Assembly (NCBI RefSeq): GCF_014650555.1
Contig: NZ_BMVE01000001.1
Location: 620,001-684,000, forward strand
DNA: 64,000 bases
Direction of reading: 5' to 3'
Source of the DNA: Streptomyces goshikiensis
GTDB taxonomy: Bacteria; Actinomycetota; Actinomycetes; Streptomycetales; Streptomycetaceae
How positions within the stretch are numbered: the first letter of the stretch is position 1; each line of letters opens with the position of its first letter. Shown piece after piece: positions 26,782 to 35,820 of this stretch. Under the pieces are notes generated by a model. It saw nothing but the letters and a program-made list of their open reading frames with translations. It did not search any database and had not been told where the DNA came from. A program made the position numbers and the translations under genes.

Positions 26782-27711
26782 TCAGCGCAGCTTCGGGTCG
26801 AGGGCGTCGCGCACCGCGTCGCCGACCATGATGAACGCGAGCACGGTGATGCTCAGCGCGACGGCCGGGAACAGCAGCACATGCGGTGCCTGGAGCCAGC
26901 GCACGGAGGCGTCGCTGACCATCAGGCCCCAGGAGATCTCGGGGGGCTGGACACCGATGCCGAGGTACGACAGGGCCGCCTCGGCGGAGATGTAGACACC
27001 CAGGCTGATCGCACCGACCACGATGACGGGGGCGATGGCGTTCGGCAGGATGTGGCGCAGGGTGATGCGCAGGGTCCCGGCGCCGAGGGCGCGGGCGGCA
27101 ACGACGTAGTCGTTGTTCTTGTTCTGCAGCACCGACGACCGCATGATGCGGAAGATCTGGGGCCAGCCGAGGATCGCGAGCACCAGGGAGACCGTCCAGG
27201 CGTTGCCCGGCAGGGCCGACATGATGAGCATGCCGCCGAGGAGCAGCGGGATCGCGAAGAAGATCTCGGTGAAGCGGGACAGGATGCTGTCCACGATGCC
27301 GCCGGTCCAGCCGGCCAGCAGACCGAGCGCGCCGCCGATGACGGTCACCAGGGTGGTCGTGACGATGCCGACGATCACGGAGTTGCGGGCGGCCCACACC
27401 GTACGGGTGTAGACGTCGCAGCCCTGGATGTCGTAGCCGAACCAGTGCTCGGCGGACGGCGTCTTGAGCGAGTCCTGGAGGACGCAGGCGGTGCTGTCGA
27501 ACGGGCTGCCGTCGGTGAACCACTGCGGCACGGCCGAGATGACCAGCAGGCACAGGACGAGGAACGCGCCGATCAGGAAGACCGGGTTGCGGCGCAGGTC
27601 GTCGATGGCGTCGGACCAGAGGCTCGCCTCGCGGTCCTTCTTCTTCTTGCGGCCGCCCTTGGAGACCACGGCGCCGGCGGAGGGGGCTCCGGCGATCTGG
27701 GTGTCGGTCAT
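26782..27711 (-). CDS. dppC: Peptide ABC importer permease, DppC type (copy B)
   Basis: A 309-residue six-helix permease with EAA loop RALGAGTLRITLRHILPN and end VGDAVRDALDPKLR. The N-terminal tail is shorter and more basic (KGGRKKKKDREASLW) than in copy A. The ATG at 27711 has GGAGG five bases upstream, which I prefer to the ATG at 27741 that would overlap dppB. Confidence 0.92.
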   Translation of the reverse strand: MTDTQIAGAPSAGAVVSKGGRKKKKDREASLWSDAIDDLRRNPVFLIGAFLVLCLLVISAVPQWFTDGSPFDSTACVLQDSLKTPSAEHWFGYDIQGCDVYTRTVWAARNSVIVGIVTTTLVTVIGGALGLLAGWTGGIVDSILSRFTEIFFAIPLLLGGMLIMSALPGNAWTVSLVLAILGWPQIFRIMRSSVLQNKNNDYVVAARALGAGTLRITLRHILPNAIAPVIVVGAISLGVYISAEAALSYLGIGVQPPEISWGLMVSDASVRWLQAPHVLLFPAVALSITVLAFIMVGDAVRDALDPKLR

Positions 27712-27733
27712 CGAGTCCTCCACCGTAGTTGTG

Positions 27734-28681
27734 TCACGCATAGCGGATCCTCGGGTCGAGCACGGCGTAGAGCAGGTCCACGATCAAGTTGGCGATGAGG
27801 TAGACGAGGACGAGCAGCGTCACACCGCCGACCACGACCGCGCCTTCCTTCAGATACACGGACTTGGCGAGCAGGCCGCCGACTCCGTGGATGTTGAAGA
27901 TGCGCTCCGTGATGACCGCACCACCCATCAGGCCACCGAGGTCGGCGCCGAGGAAGGTGACGATCGGGATCATGGCGTTGCGCAGACCGTGGTTCACGAC
28001 GACGCGGCGCCGGGGCAGGCCCTTGGCCGTGGCGGTGCGGACGTAGTCCGCGCGCATCGTCTCCATCAGGCTCGTACGCGTCAGCCGTGCCACGTACGCG
28101 AGGGACGTCGAGGCGAGCACGAACGCCGGGAGGAGGTAGGCGCGGAACCCGTCGGCCTCGTTGAAGGAGGGGGAGAAGAAGTCGATGCCCCACTCGTTCT
28201 TGAGCTTGACGCCGAGCGTCAGCTGGAGCACGAAACCGGTGACGAAGACCGGGATCGAGATGACGAGCAGGGTGGAGATCAGCACCAGCTGGTCGATGAA
28301 CTTGCCGCGGCGCAGGGCAGCCATGATGCCGGCCACGACACCGACGATCGCTTCGATGACGAAGGCGACGATGGCGAGGTTCATCGTGTACGGGAAGGCC
28401 TCGGTGATCATGTCGAGGACCTTGCGACCGGACAGGGTCTCACCGAAGTCGCCCTGGAAGACGCCGGTGATGTAGTTCCAGTACTGCAGCAGGAACGGGT
28501 CGTCGAGGTGGTACTTCTCGCGCAGCATCGCCGCGACGAGGGGGTCTGCCTTCTTCTCGCCCGCGAGGAGCTGGATCGGGTCAGCGCCCGGCATGGCGAA
28601 CGTGAGCAGGTAGATCAGGAACGTGGCACCGAGCAGTACAGGGATCGCCTGTATGAGTCGGCGGATGAGGTAGCGGCCCAT
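27734..28681 (-). CDS. dppB: Peptide ABC importer permease, DppB type (copy B)
   Basis: A 315-residue permease beginning MGRYLIRRLIQAIPV. EAA loop TAKGLPRRRVVVNHGLRNA, C-terminal DLLYAVLDPRIRYA. The start at 28681 is supported by GGAGG three to four bases upstream; a longer frame to 28720 runs into the hairpin and is unlikely. Separated from dppA by 94 bp holding an attenuator-like hairpin. Confidence 0.93.
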   Translation of the reverse strand: MGRYLIRRLIQAIPVLLGATFLIYLLTFAMPGADPIQLLAGEKKADPLVAAMLREKYHLDDPFLLQYWNYITGVFQGDFGETLSGRKVLDMITEAFPYTMNLAIVAFVIEAIVGVVAGIMAALRRGKFIDQLVLISTLLVISIPVFVTGFVLQLTLGVKLKNEWGIDFFSPSFNEADGFRAYLLPAFVLASTSLAYVARLTRTSLMETMRADYVRTATAKGLPRRRVVVNHGLRNAMIPIVTFLGADLGGLMGGAVITERIFNIHGVGGLLAKSVYLKEGAVVVGGVTLLVLVYLIANLIVDLLYAVLDPRIRYA

Positions 28682-28710
28682 CAGACCTCCAACATGAAGA
28701 ACAGGGGATA

Positions 28711-28748
28711 GGGCGGGCACACGGAAACCTGATTCCGTCTGCCCGCCC
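28711..28748 (-). terminator. Intra-operon attenuator hairpin, dppA-dppB (B)
   Basis: A 16-bp stem with one mismatch (28711-28726 with 28733-28748) and a 6-base loop lies in the dppA-dppB gap of importer B. Hairpins here commonly stabilise the binding-protein message and reduce read-through into the permease genes. The corresponding gap in operon A is only 30 bp and has none. Confidence 0.7.
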
Positions 28749-28775
28749 CCTGTGTCCCCTTGGTGAAGAGGGGTG

Positions 28776-30401
28776 TTAGTTGAGCTCGACCTTGGCCAGG
28801 TCCATACGGCCCTGGGCGTCGATCTCGACGTTCTTCACGGACTTGGAGTAGGCCGAAGAAGACATGTAGGTGAAGACCGGGATGTACGGAAGGTCCTTGA
28901 TGACGATGTCATCGGCCTTCTGGTACAGCTTCAGGCCCTCGGCCGGGTCGGTGGCCTTGTCGGCCTCCGCCATGGTGGTCTCGAACTCCTCGTTGACATA
29001 GCCGCCGTAGTTGGAGCCGGTCTCGATCGCGACCTTCGAGAAGATCGGACGCAGGTAGTTCTCGGCCGCCGGGTAGTCCATGGACCACGCCATACGGAAG
29101 GCGCCCTTGTACTTCTTCGCCTGGAGGTCGTCCAGCATGTCGCCGAACTTGGCGTACGGCTTGGCCGTGACGTCGACGCCGAGGTTCGCCTTCAGCTGGT
29201 TGGCGACGGCCTCGATCCACTCCTTGTGGCCACCGTCGGCGTTGTAACCGAGCTCGATCTTGTTGCCCGGAACACCGCCCGCCTGGGTCCACAGTTCCTT
29301 GGCCTTGGTCGGGTTGTAGGTGCCGACCTCGCCGAGGGCGCCCTTGCGGTAGCCCGGAATGATGGGGTTGATGAAGTCGTCGGCCGGCTTGCGGGTGCCG
29401 TTGAAGATGGTCTTCGTGATGGCGTCCCGGTCGATGGCCATCGAGATGGCCTTCCGGATCTCGATCTTGCCGAACGCCTCCGGGTTGGTGGCCAGCGGCA
29501 GACCGAGGTAGCCCACGCCCGACTCGGGCTTGTAGATGTAGCGGTCGCCGAACTCCTGGGAGACGGTGGCGAGCGCGGACACGGGGAGCTTGTCGACGAT
29601 CTGGATGTTGTCGGCGCGCAGGTCGTTGTACGCGGTGTCCAGGTTGTCGTAGATCTTGAAGGTGACGCCTTCGAGCTTCGCGCGGCCCTCGGCCGGGTAC
29701 TTGTCGTAGCGCTTGACCTTGATCTGCTTGTTGTGGTCCCACGCGCCGTCCATCTGGAAGGCACCGTTGCCGATCGGGGCCTCGCCGAACTTCTTCGGGT
29801 CGGCTTCGAACGCCTTCGGCAGCGGGTAGAAGGCGTTGTAGCCCAGCATGGTCTTGAACTGGGAGAACGGAGCCTTCAGCGTGACGGTGAAGGTCTTCTC
29901 GTCGACGACCTTCAGACCCTTGAGCTCGGTGGCGGTGGGCTTCTTGTCCTTGCCCGGCGCCAGCTCCTCGGAGCCCTCGATCTTGTCGAAGAAGGGCAGG
30001 CCCTCAGCGGCGTTGTCCTGGTTGGCGCCCCAGTTCCAGGCGCGGACGAACGACTGCGCGTCGACCTTCTCGCCGTTGTGGAACGTGTAGCCGTCCTTCA
30101 GCTTGATCGTCCACGTCTTCGAGTCCGTGGTGTCGATCGCCTCGGCGACCGCGAGCTTCGGCTCGTTGGTCTTGTTGTCGTAGTCGACCAGACCGGTGAA
30201 GAGCGCGTGGAGAACCTCCGCGCCCTCCGACTCGGCGGTGTTCTGACCCACCAGGCCGTGCTGCGGCTCGCCGAGCACCACGGTGATGTTGCCGCCGGAC
30301 TTGCCGGCGGAGTCAGAGTCCTTGCTGGTGCTGCAAGCCGTAGCGGCCATCGCCACGACGACGGCACCCGCGACCCACTTGGCGCTCGTTGCTCCGCGCA
30401 T
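28776..30401 (-). CDS. dppA: Peptide ABC importer substrate-binding lipoprotein (copy B)
   Basis: A 541-residue family 5 solute-binding lipoprotein. The signal MRGATSAKWVAG ends in lipobox AATAC with C23. Lobe motifs include IKLKDGYTFHNGEKVDAQSF and LWTQAGGVPGNKIEL. Sequence differs from copy A enough (no Gly-rich linker, different C-terminus LAKVELN) that the two importers probably prefer different peptides. GAGGAGG nine bases before the ATG. Codon use here is slightly less extreme in GC than in copy A. Confidence 0.94.
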   Translation of the reverse strand: MRGATSAKWVAGAVVVAMAATACSTSKDSDSAGKSGGNITVVLGEPQHGLVGQNTAESEGAEVLHALFTGLVDYDNKTNEPKLAVAEAIDTTDSKTWTIKLKDGYTFHNGEKVDAQSFVRAWNWGANQDNAAEGLPFFDKIEGSEELAPGKDKKPTATELKGLKVVDEKTFTVTLKAPFSQFKTMLGYNAFYPLPKAFEADPKKFGEAPIGNGAFQMDGAWDHNKQIKVKRYDKYPAEGRAKLEGVTFKIYDNLDTAYNDLRADNIQIVDKLPVSALATVSQEFGDRYIYKPESGVGYLGLPLATNPEAFGKIEIRKAISMAIDRDAITKTIFNGTRKPADDFINPIIPGYRKGALGEVGTYNPTKAKELWTQAGGVPGNKIELGYNADGGHKEWIEAVANQLKANLGVDVTAKPYAKFGDMLDDLQAKKYKGAFRMAWSMDYPAAENYLRPIFSKVAIETGSNYGGYVNEEFETTMAEADKATDPAEGLKLYQKADDIVIKDLPYIPVFTYMSSSAYSKSVKNVEIDAQGRMDLAKVELN

Positions 30402-30743
30402 GGGTAATTGCCTCCTCAGGAGTCACTGTCGATACGTGAAGGACCCGGCTCCCGCTGACACCCCTGACAGCGAAATCCGGTCCCATCGTGTGTGCTCGTG
30501 AGTCGGCGCTCCCCACAGCGCGTGACCCATTGACCCGAGCTCAATGGAGCCATCCTCAGGGACGCCCAGACCGTAAACCACACTTAAGTGGTCTCGTTTT
30601 CACAACATCACCGCATGGCGAAAACCCGAAATCCGGACAAACGGATAGGAGACAGACACGTGCGAAACGGACGGTTAGCTCACCTTCCGGAGTGTCACGG
30701 TCGGAATGCGGACACCTGAACGCAATAATCCGCTTGACAAACG
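30402..30743. other. Upstream region of dpp operon B
   Basis: About 340 bp of relatively AT-rich sequence between dppA (B) and the typA terminator. It holds the palindrome at 30581-30590 and two direct TGACA copies (CTGACACCCCTGACAG near 30455-30473). The dpp promoter must lie here, but I cannot place convincing -35/-10 boxes. No small gene with good codon use. Confidence 0.5.
30581..30590. promoter_or_regulatory. Perfect 10-bp palindrome upstream of dppA (B)
   Basis: CACTTAAGTG is a perfect palindrome in an AT-rich stretch 180 bp before dppA (B). It is unusual in such GC-rich DNA and may be a regulator site. No regulator is encoded next to it. Confidence 0.35.
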
Positions 30744-30790
30744 CGAACAGCCCCTCCCGTCACCACACTTGTGACGGGAGGGGCTGTTCG
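30744..30790 (-). terminator. Strong terminator after typA
   Basis: A perfect 20-bp stem (30744-30763 with 30771-30790) with loop CACACTT lies 50 bp after typA. A smaller hairpin (30810-30819 with 30821-30830) lies between it and the typA stop. Confidence 0.85.
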
Positions 30791-30839
30791 TCAGCCGGAC
30801 TACGGGCGGTCCCCAGGCGCCGCCTGGGGAACCCCGGTA

Positions 30840-32744
30840 CTACTTACCGGACTTGGCGCGCGACGCGGTGCGCGAGCGCTCCTTCTGGTCCAGGACGACC
30901 TTGCGGATGCGGACGGCCTCCGGGGTCACCTCGACGCACTCGTCGTCGCGGCAGAACTCCAGGGACTGCTCCAGGGAGAGCTTGCGGGGCGGCACCACGT
31001 TCTCGGTGTTGTCCGCGGAAGCCGCACGCATGTTGGTGAGCTTCTTCTCCTTGGTGATGTTCACGTCCATGTCGTCGGAGCGCGAGTTCTCGCCGACGAT
31101 CATGCCCTCGTACACCTCGGTGCCGGGCTCGGTGAACAGGACGCCGCGCTCCTGCAGGTTGATCATCGCGAACGGCGTGACCGAACCGGCGCGGTCGGCG
31201 ACCAGCGAACCGTTGTTACGGGTCACCAGCTGGCCGAACCACGGCTCGTGGCCCTCGTGGATCGAGTGGGCGATACCCGTACCGCGGGTGTTCGTCAGGA
31301 ACTCCGTACGGAAGCCGATGAGGCCGCGCGACGGGACGACGAACTCCATGCGGACCCAGCCGGAGCCGTGGTTCGACATGTTGTCCATGCGGCCCTTGCG
31401 GACGCCCATGAGCTGCGTGACCGCGCCCATGTGCTCCTCGGGGACGTCGACCGTCATGCGCTCGACCGGCTCGTGGGTCTTGCCGTCGATCTCCTGCGTG
31501 ACCACCTGCGGCTTGCCGATGGTGAGCTCGAAGCCCTCGCGGCGCATCTGCTCGACCAGGATGGCGAGCGCGAGCTCACCTCGGCCCTGGACCTCCCAGG
31601 CGTCCGGGCGCTCGGTGTCGAGGACGCGGAGCGAGACGTTACCGATCAGCTCGCGGTCCAGACGGTCCTTGACCTGGCGGGCGGTGACCTTGCGGTCCTT
31701 GACCGCGGACTTGGCGTCCGCGCCCTTGCCGCTGCCGCCGCGGCCGACCATCGGGGAGGTGTTCGTACCGATGGTCATGGAGATCGCCGGCTCGTCGACC
31801 GAGATCAGCGGGAGCGCGATCGGGTTCTCCGGGTCGGCCAGGGTCTCACCGATCATGATGTCGGGGAAACCGGCGACCGCGCAGATGTCACCCGGGCCGG
31901 CCACCTCGGCCGGCTTGCGGGTGAGCGCCTCGGTCATCATCAGCTCGGTGATGCGGACGTTGGAGATCGTGCCGTCACGCTTGATCCACGCGACGGTCTG
32001 GCCCTTGCGGAGCTCACCCTGCTCGACGCGGACCAGGGCGATGCGGCCGAGGAAGTTGTCGGCGTCCAGGTTGGTGACGTGGGCCTGGAGGGGCGCCTCG
32101 TCGTCGTACACCGGGGCGGGGACGTGCTCCAGGATGGTGGAGAAGAACGGCTCCAGGCTGTCGCTGTCCGCGGGGACGGTGCCGTCCTCGGGCTTGGTCA
32201 GCGAGGCGACGCCGTCACGGCCACAGGCGTAGACGATCGGGAACTCGATCTGCTCCTCGGTGGCGTCCAGGTCCAGGAACAGGTCGTACGTGTCGTTGAC
32301 GACCTCGTCGATCCGGGAGTCCGGGCGGTCCGTCTTGTTGATGCAGAGGATGACCGGCATGTTCGCCTGCAGGGCCTTGCGCAGGACGAAGCGGGTCTGG
32401 GGCAGCGGACCCTCGGAGGCGTCCACCAGCAGGACTACGGCGTCCACCATCGACAGACCGCGCTCGACCTCACCACCGAAGTCGGCGTGGCCGGGGGTGT
32501 CGATGATGTTGATCGTGATCGGGGCCCCGCCGTCCTTGGGGTGATACTTCACCGCCGTGTTCTTGGCGAGGATCGTGATGCCCTTCTCACGCTCCAGGTC
32601 GTTCGAGTCCATCATGCGGTCGTCGAGGTGCTGGTGGGCGGCGAAGGCACCGGCCTGCTTGAGCATGGCATCGACGATGGTCGTCTTGCCATGGTCGACG
32701 TGGGCGACGATGGCGACGTTACGGATGTCGTGGCGCGTGGGCAC
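30840..32744 (-). CDS. typA: Ribosome-binding GTPase TypA/BipA
   Basis: A 634-residue translational GTPase related to EF-G, acting on the ribosome in assembly and stress. G1 is AHVDHGKTT (14-22), G3 DTPGHADF and G4 NKTD. The C-terminal domain typical of BipA follows (EVQGRGELALAILVEQMRRE, split by position about 385-405). Length is standard; the end KDQKERSRTASRAKSGK is basic. GTG start with GGGAGAAG seven bases upstream. TTGACA occurs on the minus strand near 32876 but is too far from a TACGAT at about 32840 to form a normal promoter with it. Next to an LpqW-like gene as in M. tuberculosis. Confidence 0.95.
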   Translation of the reverse strand: MPTRHDIRNVAIVAHVDHGKTTIVDAMLKQAGAFAAHQHLDDRMMDSNDLEREKGITILAKNTAVKYHPKDGGAPITINIIDTPGHADFGGEVERGLSMVDAVVLLVDASEGPLPQTRFVLRKALQANMPVILCINKTDRPDSRIDEVVNDTYDLFLDLDATEEQIEFPIVYACGRDGVASLTKPEDGTVPADSDSLEPFFSTILEHVPAPVYDDEAPLQAHVTNLDADNFLGRIALVRVEQGELRKGQTVAWIKRDGTISNVRITELMMTEALTRKPAEVAGPGDICAVAGFPDIMIGETLADPENPIALPLISVDEPAISMTIGTNTSPMVGRGGSGKGADAKSAVKDRKVTARQVKDRLDRELIGNVSLRVLDTERPDAWEVQGRGELALAILVEQMRREGFELTIGKPQVVTQEIDGKTHEPVERMTVDVPEEHMGAVTQLMGVRKGRMDNMSNHGSGWVRMEFVVPSRGLIGFRTEFLTNTRGTGIAHSIHEGHEPWFGQLVTRNNGSLVADRAGSVTPFAMINLQERGVLFTEPGTEVYEGMIVGENSRSDDMDVNITKEKKLTNMRAASADNTENVVPPRKLSLEQSLEFCRDDECVEVTPEAVRIRKVVLDQKERSRTASRAKSGK

Positions 32745-33074
32745 TTCGGCGCTTCTCCCGGGATCGTGGATGGCGTCGCGTACGGTCCGGCACGCGCGCC
32801 TCGACCGGGCGGAAAACCTGCCACGGCCTTACCCCATCGTACGTCGCGTGGCGGGAACTGCCCGCCGGGGGGTCTGTCAAGAGGCCGGATGACTGAGGAG
32901 GACCGGGTCTGGGGTGGGGGGTCCCGGGCATCGGTGGAGCGGTGAAACTAAGGGAAAACACGCGGGTCAACGGGTATGCACGACCTTGCCCGCCGGGGTG
33001 TCCGGCGGGCAAGGGAATTGAGTCACATCTGAGCTTGTGACCCGCGGGTCAACCTGACTGGCACCTCTTTGTCA
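32745..33074. other. Intergenic region between typA and lpqW-like gene
   Basis: 330 bp, upstream of typA and downstream of the lpqW-like gene, both on the minus strand. It contains the terminator at 32984-33014 and, nearer typA, GC-rich leader sequence. No gene seen. Confidence 0.5.
32984..33014 (-). terminator. Hairpin terminator after lpqW-like gene
   Basis: A perfect 13-bp stem (32984-32996 with 33002-33014) with loop GGTGT lies 61 bp after the stop. Confidence 0.75.
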
Positions 33075-35450
33075 CTACTTCTTCTCCTTGGCGTTCTTCT
33101 CCGTGGCGGCCGGGGACTTCTTCCAGCCGATGTCCTGGAAACGGGGGGCGCCGAGGCCGAAGGCACCCGCGTTGACCAGGCTGGGCTTGACCGCCACGAG
33201 CTCGGGACGCTGGTAGAGCGGGATGGATCCGGCGGCGGCCCAGATCCGGGCGTCCGCCTTGCGGATCAGATCGCGGGAGGCCCCCTCGTCCAGCTCGCCG
33301 AGGGCCTGGTCGAACAGCTGGTCGATGTGGTCGGTGCCGACCCGGGTGTAGTTCTGTTCGACGAGGAGCGAGCCGTCGGCGGCCGGCTCCGGCTTGGCGA
33401 AGATCGGCCGCGCGTCGGTGGCCGGGTAGGCGGTCGCGGGCCAGGAGTAGAGCGCCAGGTCGTACTGGCCCGAGGCGATGTGGTCCTTGAAGAAGCTCTC
33501 GTCGGCGACCTTCTTCAGCTCGGCCTGGATGCCGACCTTCTGGAGCATCTGGGCGATGCGCTCGCCGACCGCGCGCAGCGACTCCGAGCCGGGGCCCGAG
33601 GGGAGGACGAAGCGCAGGCTGAGCGCCTTGCCGTCCTTGGCCAGCATGCTGCCGGAGGTACGGGCCTGCTTGGCCGGGGCGGGCGCCGCCGAGGCCTTCC
33701 CCTGCCCGGCCCCGTCGCCCTCGCGGACCGGGGCGCCCTTGGCGTCGGTGTCGGTGGTGGCGGTGTCCCGCGCCGCGTCCGGGCCGGCGGCCGCCCGGGC
33801 CACGTCGGCCTGGGCGAGCAGCGAGGCCTGCTGCTGGGCGGCGAGCGGGGTGACCGTGAGCGCCGGGGACAGTCCGGGACCGGCGGCGGGCCGGGCGTCC
33901 TGCGGGTTCCCGGCCCCGCCCTGCTCGTCCCCGGCCCGCTCGTCCCCGCCCCGCTCGTCGCCGTTGCGCTCGTCGTCCTGGCCGACGACGTACAGGCCGT
34001 CGTTCCCCGTGCCCGGCCCGGCCGGGGTCTTCCCGTCGTCCTCGGAGCTCGCCTCGGGGCCGGCCTTCGCGCCCGCCGGCTCGGTGATCTTCCCGCCCCG
34101 CCTCCAGCCCGCGTCGGCGAGCAGTGCCTGGGCCGCCTGGGTGTCCTGGCCGCCGAGGGCGTCGCTGTTGTCGGCGTACGCCGGCTGCCCGGCCAGGGCC
34201 AGGTGGCTGCCGACGGGCTTGGCGGGCAGGCCCAGCGGCTTCAGGACGATCTCCGCCAGCGCCTTGCGGTCCAGGGCCCGGGCCACGGCCCGCCGGACCC
34301 GCTCGTCGGCCAGCGGCCCCGAGGCGCCGTTCATGGCGAGCTGGGTGTAGGCCGGCTCCAGGGACTTGCGGACCGCGAAGGTGCGCAGGGCGTTCTGCTC
34401 CTCGGCGTACTTCTTGGCGGCCTCGGCGTTCGCGGCCCGGCTGGCCTGCTCCTCCTTGGCCTTGCTCTCGTCCGCGCCGTAGGCGATCGCCCAGGACATC
34501 GTGGCCTGCGCGGCGGTCACCGAGGCCCCGGGCCCGTGCGCCGGGGCTCCGCCGGCCCCCTCGGCCCCCTTGGCGGCCTTCGCGTCCCGGTGGGCCAGCG
34601 CGATCCGGTCTGCGCCGGTGCGGTCGATCTCCGCCATGTCGAGCTTGCCGGCGGCCAGCGCGGCCGGCCGCTCCGCCCGGGGCACCGCCGTCAGCACCAG
34701 GGTGTCCAGCTTGGCGGGCCGGCCCCACCAGCGCGCGTTGCGGGTCAGGGCGACGGTCGCGGTCTTCTTGTCGACGGCGCCGAGGTTGAAGGCTCCGGCG
34801 GTGACCTTGAGGGCGCCGCGGGCCCCCTCGTTGAAGGCATCCGGGGTGCCCGTGACCTGCTTCGGGTAGAGCGGCGTGAACAGGGAGCGCCAGTCGGTGT
34901 ACGGCTTGGCGAAGGTGACCTTGACCTCCAGGTCCGTCTTGCCGCGCTCGATCTTCTCGATCCGCTCGTACCCGGCGTTGCGGGCCGTCCAGTAGGCCGA
35001 GTCCTTGCCGTTCAGGGCCCGCCACTGGGCGACGAAGTCGGCGGCTCCGATCTCCCGGCCGTCGCTCCACACCGCCTGCTGGTTGAGCTTGTACAGGACG
35101 ACCTGCTTGGGCTCGCGTGCGACGATCTCGGCCTTTTCCAGGTAGTCCGGATTGGCCACCGGCTGGCCCTTGGCGTCCATGACGAAGAGCTGCGGCAGCA
35201 CCGCCCCGGCGATCCGGGCGGTGGTGGCGTCCGCATCGGCCTGGAAGGTGTTCAGGGTGTCGGGGAGGGTGTCCACGGCCCAGCGCACGACCCCGCCGTC
35301 GGCGACCCTGTCGCGGGAGGTCATCGCGATGTCCTGTCCGGCGGCGACGGGACCGCCCTCCTCGTCACCCGCGCCGCAGCCCGCGAGCAGCGGCAGTGCG
35401 AGGACTCCCGAGGTCAGGAACGCCAAGGACCTGCGCCTTCTCTGGGACAT
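33075..35450 (-). CDS. LpqW-like family 5 solute-binding lipoprotein with large insertions
   Basis: A 791-residue lipoprotein (lipobox LLAGC, C25) with the family 5 peptide-binding fold, but no transporter genes nearby. Next to typA it occupies the place of M. tuberculosis lpqW (Rv1165-Rv1166, from memory), which influences lipoarabinomannan and PIM synthesis rather than transport. Typical members have about 550-640 residues. Here two low-complexity insertions stand out: about 288-315 (Ala/Gly-rich KAAKGAEGAGGAPAHG) and about 450-600 (acidic DERNGDERGGDERAGDEQGG and Ala-rich linker). The end is basic, KNAKEKK. ATG start with GGAGG eight bases upstream. Role in Streptomyces, which lack LAM, is unknown. 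Confidence 0.87.
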   Translation of the reverse strand: MSQRRRRSLAFLTSGVLALPLLAGCGAGDEEGGPVAAGQDIAMTSRDRVADGGVVRWAVDTLPDTLNTFQADADATTARIAGAVLPQLFVMDAKGQPVANPDYLEKAEIVAREPKQVVLYKLNQQAVWSDGREIGAADFVAQWRALNGKDSAYWTARNAGYERIEKIERGKTDLEVKVTFAKPYTDWRSLFTPLYPKQVTGTPDAFNEGARGALKVTAGAFNLGAVDKKTATVALTRNARWWGRPAKLDTLVLTAVPRAERPAALAAGKLDMAEIDRTGADRIALAHRDAKAAKGAEGAGGAPAHGPGASVTAAQATMSWAIAYGADESKAKEEQASRAANAEAAKKYAEEQNALRTFAVRKSLEPAYTQLAMNGASGPLADERVRRAVARALDRKALAEIVLKPLGLPAKPVGSHLALAGQPAYADNSDALGGQDTQAAQALLADAGWRRGGKITEPAGAKAGPEASSEDDGKTPAGPGTGNDGLYVVGQDDERNGDERGGDERAGDEQGGAGNPQDARPAAGPGLSPALTVTPLAAQQQASLLAQADVARAAAGPDAARDTATTDTDAKGAPVREGDGAGQGKASAAPAPAKQARTSGSMLAKDGKALSLRFVLPSGPGSESLRAVGERIAQMLQKVGIQAELKKVADESFFKDHIASGQYDLALYSWPATAYPATDARPIFAKPEPAADGSLLVEQNYTRVGTDHIDQLFDQALGELDEGASRDLIRKADARIWAAAGSIPLYQRPELVAVKPSLVNAGAFGLGAPRFQDIGWKKSPAATEKNAKEKK

Positions 35451-35820
35451 GGGTGGTACCTCCGGGGCGGGGCGTGGGGAAGCGGGGGCTCAGGCGGCTT
35501 GATCACGTTTGGCGGTATATGGAGCTGATCACACTGGGTGCCGGAACCCACTGAAATCCACCGCCCGCCGGACCTCCCGCAGCGGGCCCGCGCCACGCCG
35601 CCAACCCCACCCGTGCGGACCAATCCGGCTTGCGGCCGCGGCGCCGGACGCGGGTGCGGACCACCGGGAAGGGGAGGGGAAGGGGGCGGGCAGGGGCGCA
35701 CGGATCGCGCCTGCGCGCCCGCAATCGCCGCACGTCCCTTCACAACCGGGGACGGGAGGCGCGACACTCTCAGGCGCACATGAGCGTTGCCACCGCACCC
35801 CGCGGAAGTGAGGGCAAGTC
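35451..35820. other. Divergent intergenic region
   Basis: 370 bp between the lpqW-like gene and the small protein at 35821. It contains two TGATCAC copies at 35500-35506 and 35526-35532 flanking an AT-rich GGTATATGGAG, a likely promoter/operator area for the lpqW-like gene. The rest is GC-rich; several open frames here have poor codon use and no ribosome site. Confidence 0.45.

Noticed and set aside
30735..30740. TTGACA as a promoter box
   Set aside because: It points toward the typA terminator on the plus strand, where there is no gene and no -10 at a fitting distance.
30771..32945. Plus-strand open frame opposite typA
   Set aside because: Antisense shadow of typA; begins inside the typA terminator hairpin.
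35509..35811. Several short open frames in the intergenic region
   Set aside because: No ribosome site, poor third-position bias, and overlapping frames on both strands equally open.
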